From contig JAHLKG010000001.1 in the NCBI GenBank assembly GCA_025526995.1, forward strand, positions 744,001-808,000: 64,000 bases of DNA, given 5' to 3'. How positions within the stretch are numbered: the first letter of the stretch is position 1; every line of letters begins with the position of its first letter. Under the pieces are notes generated by a model, which saw only the letters and a program-made list of their open reading frames with translations, searched no databases and was not told the origin of the DNA. A program made the translations under genes and the position numbers. Source of the stretch: Powellomyces hirtus. Lineage: Eukaryota > Chytridiomycota > Chytridiomycetes > Spizellomycetales > Powellomycetaceae. Below, in pieces: positions 1 to 10,743 of this stretch.

Positions 1-2033
1 CCAGCAGAACAAGAGGTAACTAGACTGTGGTTAATATTGTGATGGATGGAACACAGCTTTGATTTACGCATTGGACCAGCACGCAGATTCCAGCCGCAGT
101 CGTCAATTAACAGAATTGTTCATGTCGATGATGCACTCAGCCACCAATCATTTTGGCATCGTCCTGCTGGCAACGGTCCAACAACGCACATCTATCCACG
201 CCACGCTGCTCACGCAACATGTGTTTGGCGAGCTCATTCATATTTCGCCTCCTGGGAAGCAAGAAAGACAACAGGTGTGATGAACTACCCTTTAGCTCTT
301 CTCATGCGCCTTATCGCTGAATGCTCTTTCGTTACCTTCTGCAAAGATTTTGGAGCGCATGCTTCAGGATACAGGCCTGTCCAATATCAAACTTTCTGCG
401 CTCAACCTGTCGTCCATCGCGGGCACAACGGAGGGTTTCAGCCCTGCGGACCTGCATACTCTCACTCAGCGCGCCGTGCACGAAGCGGCTAATCGTCACT
501 TGGTTGCTAGGGCGGCCAACTTTTCCACGACCCTCTCATCCTCAGACATGATTGGAAGTGAAATGCAGGTTGCAACATCTGACTATGTCAAGGCCCAAAA
601 AGGGTTTGTCCCTGCAAATCTCAAAGGTGTCAAGCTGGAAAAGGGTGGCGAGATAGCCTGGTCCGACGTTGGAGGTGAATGACAATCTTTCATCAAGCGA
701 TGGCCGCACGGAGTGCTAATCTATCTTTCTTGAATGAAAAAGGAATGAGAGAAACGAAACGCATGCTTTTGGAGACGCTCGAGTGGCCAACGAAGTATGC
801 GGCAATATTTGCCAACTGTTCGTTACGTCTGCGATCCGGGTATGTGGCGCCCTCAGCGATTACTTTGTTACGCACGTCCATGAATGTAATTCTGACATAT
901 CACTAGATTGCTTTTATACGGGTTCCCGGGCTGTGGCAAAACACTTCTCGCGTCTGCCGTCGCCAAAGAATGCGGTTTAAATTTCATCAGCGTCAAGGGC
1001 CCGGAGCTGTTGAACAAGTACATTGGCGCCAGTGAGCAAAGCGTGCGTGATCTTTTTGAGCGCGCATCGGCTGCCAAACCCTGTGTGCTATTCTTTGACG
1101 AGTTTGATGCCATTGCGCCGCGTAGAGGGAATGACAATACTGGTGTCACGGATCGCGTGGTCAATCAGATGCTGACACAGATGGATGGTGCAGAGGGATT
1201 GGATGGTGTTTATGTTCTTGCTGCCACTAGTCGACCCGATATCATTGATCCGGCGCTTCTGAGGCCGGGTAGATTGGATAAAAGTCTGTTGTGCGGGTTG
1301 CCGGATGAGGAGGAGCGTTTAGAGATTTTGCATGCGGTAGCTGCAAAACTGGAGCTAGACCCTGCCGTTTCTCTGGCAGACTACGCGGCGCGAACCTCTG
1401 GCTTTAGCGGAGCCGACTTGCAAGCGGTTCTGTACAATGCGCATCTGGAGGCCATCCACGGTGTTCTGGACGGGGCAGACGAAGAGGCGAAGGATGGGGC
1501 AGGATCAACTACGGTCACTACAAATGGCAACACTCCCGGTAGCAGCAAACATCACGACTTTATCGTGGTACAGCGTGGGGAAGTCTGTGCCATGACACAC
1601 GTGGAAAAAGGAGAACTTGCCATGAAGGTCTGCGAGCTTTGTTATGTGTAACTCAATGATAAAAGCAACTTGTTAACGAGGATTCTTGGACATAGATCGA
1701 AGCTTCTCAACGAACCCTCGCCGAATCTGCTCTTTCCAGCAGCTCGGAAAACTCCAAGGCGAACAAAGCCGCCGCAGAGCAAGAGGTACAGTCCCGCCAA
1801 CGCAAATCATGTCTCCACTGAGGCATTTCCGCACTCCATGTTTGTGTCTCACAAGACATTGTCTTTTGTAGAGGCCTGTGATCACTGCCGCAAATCTGGA
1901 GACAGCGCTGCGCACAACTCGCCCGTCCATCAGCGAGCTAGAGAAATTGCGCTTGCAAAGAATTTATGACGCATTTTTGGGAGGGAAAGGCTCCACTGAG
2001 AATCCCGTTGGCCAGCGTTCCACTTTGGCTTGA
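1..2033 (+). CDS. PEX1: Peroxin-1, AAA+ ATPase (5' end outside the window)
   Basis: PEX1 is one half of the PEX1-PEX6 motor that pulls ubiquitinated PEX5 out of the peroxisome membrane. Exons inferred from open frames and splice phase: 1-15, 57-274, 347-674, 743-839, 907-1627, 1696-1785 and 1872-2033. The first exons cover the end of the D1 AAA module. The D2 module starts at WSDVGG, runs through LEWPTKY into Walker A (GFPGCGKT, about 925-950), Walker B (VLFFDEFDA, about 1085-1110), and the arginine-finger segment ending LLRPGRLD. The final exon carries the PEX1-type tail [19 protein letters not shown], which supports the last two introns. D1 Walker A and the N-terminal domain lie upstream of the window. 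The first intron (16-56) is only 41 nt. Identity is secure; the exact edges of the first 15-nt exon are less so. Confidence 0.9.
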
Positions 2034-2814
2034 AAGCATCCACGACCAAAGCGGTTGAACATAGTTTTAGCTAACCAAACCGTTGTAGACAGTTTCACAA
2101 GCATATTTATGTACTCAGACTGAACAAACCTCTCCCCTATCATATCTGCGATGTCTTCTTCCTTCCTTGTGGCACCACAACATTCATGATCTAGTTGTCA
2201 ACGCAAATGTTCCAAGTGGTGGGGCTCTGGAATATCCGAAAAAGGGTGGACCTACTTTTTGTTTGTCCCATAAGGAACTCCCAGAACGAACGGGGTACAC
2301 AACAAGAGAGATAGCGAGGCGTGGCAGCACATCAATAGCCACACTATCTCCATTGCTATCTGCCCCTTACGGTAAAGCATGGAAGCACGCACCAAGGCAG
2401 TGTGGCCAGAGACACACCGGCCGCAAGAGTCACCCTGTCTTACTACCAACCCCTAACGACGTGCCTTGGAGGGAGCCTATCTTGCTGCTCCCTTTTCACT
2501 TCCTCTGCGGAAGGCTGAGGCAGCAAGACAGACGCCCAGGGGCCGATACAGGGGAAGCGGGGAAAGTACTGCGCAAACGAAGGAGCATAACACAGCGTTT
2601 GAGGCCGCCGGACGGCACTCTCGCGCTCTGCCTTCCTTCTTTTGCGCTCTCCGAGCCGCTCTTCACAGCGCATGCGAAAAAAAAACAGGAGCTCCTCTTC
2701 GGCATGTAGTTCGACTGCGTACAAATTCCCGTTTTTTGTGCCCTTCCTCCATTGTTGTCCTGTGCTCTTTTCTTCACTTCCTGTTCTCGCTCGTTTCCAC
2801 GATATCCATCTCAT

Positions 2815-2981
2815 TGCTCTCCTCTCCTGTGTGCGTGCGTCCTGTGTTTGTTTCTGTTTTCTGCCCCTTTGTCTTTTCATTATCGTCCTGGTCTCTTTAT
2901 TTCCTGCTTTCGTTAAGTCTCCACCACCGGCGTCTGCCTTTTAATGCTCTCCTCTCCTGTGTCGTGTGTCCTGTGTTCGTG
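2815..2981. repeat. Direct repeat, about 38 bp, two copies
   Basis: A segment beginning TGCTCTCCTCTCCTGTGT and ending near CCTGTGTT[T/C]GT occurs at 2815-2852 and again at 2945-2981. There is one single-base indel and two substitutions. The 130-bp offset and clean boundaries suggest a local duplication rather than chance in CT-rich DNA. Confidence 0.7.
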
Positions 2982-2999
2982 AAAGTGAGGTTAGAAAAA

Positions 3000-3870
3000 A
3001 GGAATGGGAAATGTCGAGACATGGTGAGAGATGGTCAGGACGAAATGGCGATTCTTGACCCGTCAAGGTGAAGACATCACCCCTGGTGCGCGCACGCTCG
3101 AGAATCCACGGCTGCATTACAACTGAAGAGGTTAGGAAGGAGGTGAGGAAAACCTGAGGAGGGAGGGGGGGGGGGGGGGGACGCAGAGAGAACGCCCTTT
3201 TATAGACTTCTGGAAACTGCGCTGCGGAGCAATTCAAGGGACCTACCAACTTTGACGTCAACGAAGATATCGTTCATCGCGTCGATGCGGGTGGGTAAAG
3301 CGACGCGTCGTGGACATTGGGACAGGTCCATATTCCCATGTCTCCCATGTGTCCGTCGTTCTCGTGTCTTTTGAGAGTGACACTAGAAACAGTTAGAGGT
3401 ACATGTCGCAAGGGGGCACGAGATGGTGAAAGTAAGTAATCTCAGCTTAAGGGAAGGTACGCTGGAAAGTCGACATTTCCTTGTGCTTATCTGCGGCGTG
3501 GGAAAGAGCTGAGAAGGGAAATTTCAGGGAGGGGGGACGTTGAGACAGCGGCCTTTTATCGAATTCTGGGAACAGCGAGTGACAGGACCAACCCTCGAGA
3601 TTCAAGAGGAAGCGCAAAATAGTAAATGACAAATAACAAGACACGCCGAGAGATGGCCGAAGATGGCGTGAGATGCTGAGGCGAATTGGCAACCATTGAC
3701 GCTTCAAACACGCACTCGCTCATTAATGAGGGGGAAGGTGCGCTGGATATATAGAGGGTGGAAAACAGGAGAGTGCACTGTGAAGGACGGGGGACGCTGA
3801 GGCTGGCGGCCTTCTAAAGATCTGGGCGGATGGCCAGGAATGCAAAGATTCGAGGGATGGGCTGTGTGCG
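3000..3870. repeat. Degenerate tandem units, three copies
   Basis: Three copies share, in order on the + strand, a GAGATGG..ATGGCG..TTGAC segment, a GGGAAGGT.CGCTGGA segment (copies 2 and 3), and a core GGGGGACG..GAG..CGGCCTT.TA..A.TCTGG. The cores lie near 3165-3215, 3525-3570 and 3790-3830. Spacing is irregular (about 260-360 bp) and identity is only moderate, so this is an old amplification. On the minus strand the cores of copies 1 and 2 read as TATA-like strings (CTATAAAAGGGCG and GATAAAAGGCCG). Copy 1 has expanded its G stretch to 16 G. Confidence 0.55.
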
Positions 3871-4118
3871 GGCGGCGTGGGAATGTGAGCGATTGTGCCA
3901 TCTGTCAGGCTTCGCGGAACAGGCGTACATTGCTTTCCTATCTGTGGTGTTAAGTTCCATTGTCTGCATAGTCTAGGCGAGATGTGAGACTCGGATCCGT
4001 AGTCTTTGCATATACTTGTAATCTCACTCCGTCCTCCCTTTAAAAGCTAGTCATTCCTCACCGCATTCGACAGTAGCGACCCTCAGATCGTATCTCTCGA
4101 ATACCTGCAATAGAGTTA

Positions 4119-4380
4119 GCATGTGTTTTTTGTATCAGTCCCACTGCTCGCACATTTACGGTGGCATCTACGGTGTTCGTCTGGATCTCCTTATAAATGT
4201 GACTTCGCATTTCGTTCGCTTGGGCATGTGTCTTGTGAGACATGGGCAAGCAAACGACATGCGAAGTCACACACCACGCAGTGGGAATCTTGAAAGACAC
4301 GTGCGCAAGCAAACGACATGCGGAGTCACATTATACATGGATGCCAACACGCAGTGGGAATCTCACTTTGTATAAGTTAA
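4119..4380. repeat. Long imperfect inverted repeat with internal direct repeat
   Basis: The left arm (about 4130-4225) contains TGTGACTTCGCAT..CGTTCGCTTG. The right arm holds the reverse complement twice, as GCAAGCAAACGACATGCG-AGTCACA near 4249-4275 and 4303-4330. CACGCAGTGGGAATCT follows each right-hand copy, and its partial complement (CCCACTGC) lies near the left end. The whole element could fold into a hairpin with arms of roughly 100 nt. It looks like a MITE-like or palindromic remnant. No clear target-site duplication was found. Confidence 0.6.
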
Positions 4381-4515
4381 AAGTCAACGGTCGGAAAAAG
4401 ATGTCGCCGGCAGGTATGAGTGAAAATAAAAGAGTGGGGGACGCAGAATACGGCTGTCTCTTCATAGACGTTGGAGCGACTCCCGAGAAGCGCTAGAGCG
4501 GTGGGTAAATGAGGG

Positions 4516-4670
4516 CGCGATACACCCCTCTCGATCAAGTCGCTGACCTCCCAGAGTTATGGTTTCGGCTAGCAAGCCACTTGTTTTAATAGCTGCGCAG
4601 CTGCAGGCGGTTCTTGACCCGGCTGGACCCACGGGGGTCAACGACTTCATCGAGAGGGGTTGTAGGTGCG
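4516..4670. repeat. Second imperfect inverted repeat
   Basis: The arms at 4516-4553 and about 4633-4670 are reverse complements with a few mismatches; both carry CCCCTCTCGAT[C/G]AAGTCG. The loop is about 80 nt and contains the smaller palindrome AGCTGCGCAGCT. There is no sequence link to the inverted repeat just upstream. Confidence 0.55.
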
Positions 4671-5171
4671 ATACGCGATACTTGTCACCTGCGAGCCCCC
4701 AAGTGCGGGTGGGGGTAGAGAGAGTCATTGGCAGTTCTATGGTCACTCCAAGCATCTTCTGCACAGATGGCATGGCGGCCATCTCCTAGCAAGATGTGGC
4801 GAGGGAGGCTCGTGTCTCTGGATGTAGATATGTGTGCAACCCGTTTCATTCACAGTGCCTGCCCTTCTGCTGACAGAAAAGGAACGGGAGGGGGGCCTTT
4901 TTGATGCAGATGACATTCCTACGGTACACATCTGCGAGCAAGCATCTCCGCCAACCTAGTTGCTACACGCAGGACGGAAGCCTTGATATCACACACCTGG
5001 GACAAGACCTGGTCGCAGTATCATGTCCCCCGGACATGTAAAAATGTAAATGGCTGAGATATGCCACACAGTAGTACAATTGTACGGAAATGATGAGCAA
5101 ATGGTGCGCCAGGATTTGAATTTTTTTTGAGACAACGTCTATCTTCCACTTCCAAAGCCACCAGAGGATGT

Positions 5172-7350
5172 TTACATCCTCATTTCCCTCCGAATTCCAT
5201 CCACTTCCTGCACCGCTTTCAGGTGTTCCGCCTCCAATTGCTCTAGCTCACTTATATACTCTTTTACATTGAGCTCACTCGCTGGTTGCCGTAGAGGTTC
5301 TGCGGCGCGAGACAATGGCTGGAAACAAGATGGCTTTTTGATGGTAGACACATATGTTTTCATCTGGATGGTTATATGAAGCAGTCAATATGGGCCATCC
5401 TATGCTTTGGATGACATCGCTCCCACCTTCTCCCGCTTCGATATCGCCTGTTGTAGCTTATCGGTTGCATTCTGTCCGCGTAGCAAAATCAAGCGCTTTT
5501 GTTTGAATGGTTTTTGCTCTAGATCCTTGGTCTGACCATCGTTCACTTTTACGCTGGTGCGATGATTGTCGTGATGATTGCCACCTCTTTCATCGTTGTC
5601 TGCACTAACTGACACCATTGAGGCTTGTGATGGCGGGCGGATGTGAGTTTCAATGCGTGATTTGTGAGGGCATTCAGAATGGCCCGTAACTAAGGCACGA
5701 ATTTGAGCACCATACTGCTTTTGTTTCTGCAATTTATAAAGCTAGACGATAACAAATATAAGTCTCGTCTGATATGCCGGTTTGTAACACCTCAGCATCT
5801 GACCGTCCTTACCTTGTTGAAATGCTCTTCACTACCAGTGTTGGGTCCTAATCCACCAAGTTCTACAACCTCTGAAATGACACGGCGGTCTGCACGCCGT
5901 ACAGATGGCCTTGCATTACCGCCGTGCGTTGAGGTCGCTCGCAAAATGTCAGCCGTGTTGCCATATTGCTCCGTCGTGCTATGTGTGCGGGCTTCGGTCC
6001 CGTACATGTGATCCAATAGCAATCTTTGTGGTGGAAGAGGGCACTTCTTTTGCTGATATTCGGCTGATGTGAATGGCGTATGTAGATGCGAAGAGTCAGC
6101 GCTGTTGACTGGTAGGGACAAATAGGTGGCTTGAATTGGATGTCTGTCTTCATTGTCAAAATAGATCGAGGCGGAAGCTGTTGTGGCATCATTGGAGTAG
6201 ATCTGTCGGGTATCCACAAAATCAGGACTTCTCAGATATCCGAAAGTCGACGTGGCATATGACGCAGCAGGAATGAGCGCTCCCCACTCAGATATACTGA
6301 AGCCACAATCATCCGGTGGCAATCGAATCAGTTGCCCACTACTTCGTGTACCTTCATGTAGACTATTCGATGTGCCTGTCCATGCCGTCGGCTGCAGTTG
6401 TGACACGTTCCGGCAAGGGGTGTAACTGTGGAATGGTGGTGCGCATCGGGGATCCTTTAGTTCAGCTCCTTGCATTTGGAGTGGCTGACATCTATAGGAA
6501 ACTCCTCCCAAGTCTTTGGACGAAATCTCACTTGTGATCGGTTTAGTTTGAGATTGTGGTGGGGCGCCGGGCGGCAATCTGGAATATCTTCCCTTTCCGT
6601 GTTTGGGCAATCTTTGAACAGCTTTCCGGCACGTCATTGCACCTTTTCGGGACACGCTCCCTTTGCTGAGACCACTGCTCTGGACTTCTTTGGCAGTGTA
6701 CTTCCATTGCGGGATACTCTCTAGGACATCAGGCACGGATGACTCTTTCCCGAGAAGGACAGTTTCCGAAGTCTCCTGCATCAAAGCCAGATCTGACGAT
6801 GCAGCTATTATTCTTTCTCTAGTTGATATCACAGCAGGATTCTGATCGGGAGTAGTGTTTGCGTTCTGGCTGAAACGCCCGTCATGAGCAGTTTCATTTA
6901 TCGGTTTCATCACGTTTCAATGAACCTACATGTCTGGTGGTGTGGTTTCAGTAAGCTCTTGCTGTGTGCTGAGCAAGCCAGACTCAACATCCTCATATCT
7001 GCTCTCCACATTCTTCACGTTTGGCTTCCGATCTCCTTGCCCAGTAGCCGACCTTTTGTTTCTCTTGAATTTAATTTGTTTTTTCCGCGTGAGAGAGCGG
7101 ACTGTGTTTCGCGTTTGTCGGTTGTCGGCGTGGGGCTCAGGATCAGATTTCTTGAGAGTTTGTCTTCCTGGGTCCGATGGTGCATAGGAATGTATGAGCG
7201 TTATTTACCTAGCAATGCATATTGTTCTTATCTGCCGATGAGCACCTTGCCTTTTCGTATCGTCAGATCTTGTAGGGCGTCGATCGGACAGTCTTCATAA
7301 GAATACGCATTCCGCGACTTTCTGGAAGGTGGTGAGGGGTTACTGTCCAT
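5172..7350 (-). CDS. Uncharacterised 624-residue protein
   Basis: A five-exon model keeps one open frame: 7350-7246, 7150-6930, 6869-5813, 5726-5427 and 5363-5172. All junctions have GT..AG ends and matching phase; the first intron (donor AAG|GTGCTC) is the weakest. The product is polar and rich in Ser, Thr, Gln and Pro. It has a basic patch near residue 70, and its last 40 residues form a predicted short coiled coil (EYISELEQLEAEHLKAV). A KKQKQYGAQIRAL segment sits near residue 465. I do not recognise the family. Its ATG lies 227 bp from that of CWC15 on the other strand, so the two probably share a divergent promoter. The frame could be wrong at the 5' end, but exons 3-5 are well supported by phase. 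Confidence 0.6.
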
Positions 7351-7577
7351 CGTAGCTAGTTCTTCATGTGCAGAAGAATAACGTGAACGTTGCGAAATGG
7401 TAAAATCAAAGCTGAATGCGAGCGCGTGTCGGTGCTTAGCTCCGCGTTTTGCAGCCAACATTGGATGGAGTGTCGAGCCAGCGTATGAGTCGCTGTGGGC
7501 TGCTGGTATCCAGTAGTCATTATTGCTCGTTTCTCCAGTTCTCGCCTACATTTTACTCTGTTTTACTATACGACATC

Positions 7578-8386
7578 ATGACCACGGCTGCGAGACCCAC
7601 ATGGCATCCCGCCGTCGGAGGGCATTCCCTTCGAGATACCAACAGTGCGCCAACACACAATGTTAGTAGCAGAGATCTCGCCACACAAACGCATTTGAAG
7701 CTTCGTCAGCCTGGTCAAAATGCTCCAGGAGACATTAGCGAGCTGTTGATGAAGGAAAGATTAGCGGAGAAGGAGCGCCTTCACTTTGCAAAATCTCAAG
7801 GAAAAAACGGTCGAGAAGGTACCATTGACACCCCGCTCAACTTCGCTTGATGTGTTCGAACCTAATGTCCCTGGGTTCAGTGGTAGCTGAGGATGAGCCT
7901 TTTGAACGACCAAAAATAGAAGGGAGACCAAACATCGACGCGGACGATTCAGATTCAGATAATAATGATGGGGATGGTGGTGGCTCGGAAAGGTAAAATT
8001 GTTTGTTTTTCCTTCGAACCAGCCATCCATTGCTCACTTTCTTTTATAGCGATTCTTCTTCCGATGATGACGACGATGACGACGAAGCAGAGCTGTTACG
8101 AGAGCTGGAAAAGATCAGAAGAGAGCGTGCTGAAGAGAAGGAACGGTTGGAGCACGAGCGGCAAGAGGAGGACGAGCGAAACAGAGAGGCGGAAGCACTC
8201 ACTGGAAACCCGTTGCTCGATGCAAACGCCCCTGTCAGAGACTTTTCAGTAAAGCGTCGCTGGGATGACGACGTGGTGTTCAAAAACCAGTCGAAAGGGC
8301 ACGACGAGAACCCAAAGAAGCGATTTATCAATGATGTTTTGAGGAGTGACTTCCATCGGAAGTTCATGGGAAAATACGTCAGATAA
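7578..8386 (+). CDS. CWC15: Spliceosome-associated protein Cwc15
   Basis: Cwc15 is a small, largely disordered component of the Prp19-associated (NTC) core of the activated spliceosome. Three exons, 7578-7818, 7881-7992 and 8050-8386, give 229 residues, close to the family's usual 230. The family N-terminus MTTAARPTWHPA is present, followed by SSRDL and a K.RQPGQ segment. In the middle is an Asp/Ser-rich acidic stretch. A helix (ELLRELEKIRRERAEEKER) leads to the conserved tail GNPLL..VKRRWDDDVVFKNQ..FINDVLRSDFH.KFM.KY. Both introns are short (62 and 57 nt). Start is the first ATG and matches the family start exactly. Confidence 0.95.
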
Positions 8387-8587
8387 AGAAATACATCATG
8401 GATAACTGGCCAATCTTACTTTCGCTCATCTGACTGGTCAAGGCAGTTCTGTGGCAACTTCTCGGAAACCCTTATTTACTTCTATTCTTATGCTGGAACT
8501 GTCGATAAATACTTCCAGCATCCGGGAGCAGTCTTCTTCTACATACTGGACACTCTCATCGCATCGCATTCTCTCCAGTATCTCCTA

Positions 8588-10250
8588 TCAAATGCAACCC
8601 AAAATACCGTCACCAACGGCCGCGTTCCATAGTGCCTGCTGTTCATATGCGTCATCGTTTTTCCACGCGGTCTTTATGAAACCCCATACTAGCGCGAAAA
8701 GGATTGAGCCCCCATGCGGTGGGGCCCCAGAATTTCGTCGTCGTTGGATCCTTCCTTCGTCGCTATCTGTGACAAGACTCTCGAAGCTGTTCCTCGCAGA
8801 ATCAAAGAGATTGTCGTCCTCGAGCTGCTGATCTGGATCCGAAGTGGGAATCAAAGAGATGGTGGGGCGCGGCGGGGCAGGTCTAGAGTATTTTTTTGGG
8901 GAAATAGGATATTGCCTGTTGGACAGTTCGGGAATCGAGCCGAATTGCTCGTTGTCGGCCCCGGATAGCAGGTCGTGCAGGCTGACGTCGAGCTTTGCCG
9001 TCGAGTCCGCGCCCTTCAATTGTGCCTCGAAACTCGCGACATTCGTTAAGTAGTTTGTCCTGGCCTCTTCCAATTGTTCTTGCAACTCCTTGATCAGTGT
9101 TTCCTGATGTTCATACAGTTCTCGTCGCGCCTGTTCATCCTGCATGCCCGCTTCGTAAGATTCCAGCTGGGTTTGCAGCTGGTCAAGGTCCTGGAGCGCA
9201 AGTTCGAGTTGCTCATCCACAGCTTGCTTTTCTAGGAGCAGCTTCTCATTCTGCTCCTCAGTTTCCTGTAGTCGTTTGTGAAGTTTGTCAATAACCTCTT
9301 GATCTTCCTGCTCAACCGAGACTTTTTCTTTCCGATTCTCGCGAACTTCACGAAGCAGCCGTCGCTTCTCTTTCTCCAGTTCTTCCGCTTGCTCTGTTAC
9401 TCGCGTGAGCTCGCTTCGTGTTTCTTCTATGTGTCTCGCATAGCGCTCAGTTTCTTTAGTCCGCGCCTGCGCTGTTTCCCGCAGTTGGGCGGTGAGCTCA
9501 GTTATCTTGTTCTCCAGTTCGAGGTTGATCTTCTCAAGACTTGATACATAGTCAGACATGTCCGGACCCACGCTTCCGAGCGATGCATTCTCTTTGATCT
9601 TGTTCATGGCGGCCCAGCTGTCAGCTGTGTTGCCCTTGGTGGTAGAGAGCTGATTCTTCAGGCCAGCAAGGTACTCCACTGATCTGATGATGGATGGGCC
9701 AGACAGGTAATCCAAAGATGTCTTCCAAGCTTCCTGCTGTCGCCGCCGTTTGTTTGTTAGTCCAATCGCGGGCGTTGACGCGTAGATGTTGTCAATTGAC
9801 GAGGCGACTGCATGACTGTTCTGTTTAGATCGCAGATTGTGTGTCATTTCCCCGAGCGGCATGATCTCGGATGACGACAGTGTTGAGAGTATCCCCGGCA
9901 TGGAATTTGATCTTGACAAATTGCTGTTTGATCCTGATCCTTGCGAGGCCACAAAGTTATCGTAGGCTTCTTTCATCGCCGCGTGCGCCTGTAGAAGATG
10001 TTGACCGACCTCTGCAGCAGTCGTCAGATCTGAAGTGCGATATCATAAGTTAGCCTCATGAAGGCGCCAAACGGGCTGGCGAGCGAGTGGTTCATCGTTC
10101 CATACCACGCTCGCGCTCTCGCAACAGAACGATGCAATCTATGAGCTTCTGTCGTACTTCATCCTCGCTCAAGGCCTCAACCTCAATTTCTTCCATTTTC
10201 AAGGGGTCTCCGAATGGGTTGCCATCGAACGTTTGCACAGTTATGGCCAT
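8588..10250 (-). CDS. CC1-box coiled-coil protein, putative dynein adaptor (BICD/TRAK-like)
   Basis: Two exons, 10250-10106 and 10029-8588, encode 528 residues. Near residues 48-62 is DLTTAAEVGQHLL, which fits the CC1 box (core AAxxG followed by a leucine-rich helix). BICD, BICDR, TRAK and Spindly use this box to bind the dynein light intermediate chain. A Ser-rich linker follows, then a long coiled coil (about 205-370, rich in E, K, Q and L heptads). The tail is a Pro/Ser-rich segment ending in a hydrophobic stretch, SILFALVWGFIKTAW (about 490-504), and a short polar end. The hydrophobic segment could be a tail anchor or amphipathic helix. The adaptor role is inferred from the motif and architecture. 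It could instead be another organelle-linked coiled coil that shares the box by chance. Confidence 0.65.
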
Positions 10251-10743
10251 CTCCGTGAGTGATCAAGTATTGCAGAGGCCGTGACCGCAAGGTTTATCAT
10301 ATCAAGAATCAAAACGTCCATGGATTTTGGGCGTCCATAAACTTTCGGTCGCATGTGAGAGACCAGCGCCCAAAGCTATTTTTAGATCGAAGGTAAATCT
10401 TAACGGAAGCCACCGCGGACTGATTCACCATATACCACGTACTATAAATGGAAAATGCCTACGAATCCGGGCGCAAGTTGAACACGTAGCTGCAGGGGCT
10501 CTTGTTTCCGGCCGTTTCCGTGGCAGTCAAATAACTGACGCTATGTCAGGGCGGAGTCTGGGATGGATCACCAAACGCGTCCGTTTGCTGCGCACAAGCC
10601 TCAATCACGAACCGCAGCTATCATACTTGTTCGATGGACAGTGGACAGTGTCAATAATTTTATGAATGATGCTAGAAGGGGTAGTGGTGTTGCTCTATCT
10701 ACGTGAGGCTACACTAGATGTTCACGGCTGTCTGCGGTGCCCT
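10251..10743. other. Intergenic region, nothing recognised
   Basis: This 493-bp gap lies between the 5' end of the CC1-box gene and the 3' end of the hydroxyacyl-CoA dehydrogenase gene, both minus strand. It should hold the CC1-box gene promoter. No RNA gene, repeat or conserved frame was seen. Confidence 0.5.

Larger units (their letters stand above)
2034..5171. other. 3.1 kb gene-free tract with degenerate repeats
   Basis: No frame in this stretch looks like a recognisable protein, and the open frames present have skewed, low-complexity translations. It holds a CT-rich strand bias at 2700-2950, a 38-bp direct repeat (2815-2852 and 2945-2981), three degenerate copies of a longer unit between about 3000 and 3870, a run of 16 G at 3165-3180, and two inverted repeats (about 4125-4380 and 4516-4670). 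These are listed separately. The tract separates the PEX1 3' end from the 3' end of a minus-strand gene, so it is a convergent intergenic region and is much longer than the others here. Confidence 0.6.

Noticed and set aside
2167..2709. 180-codon + strand ORF
   Set aside because: Composition is uneven, no family is recognisable, and the CT-rich end overlaps equally long frames on the other strand.
4462..4782. 106-codon minus-strand ORF
   Set aside because: It lies across the inverted repeat, and its translation has no conserved motif.
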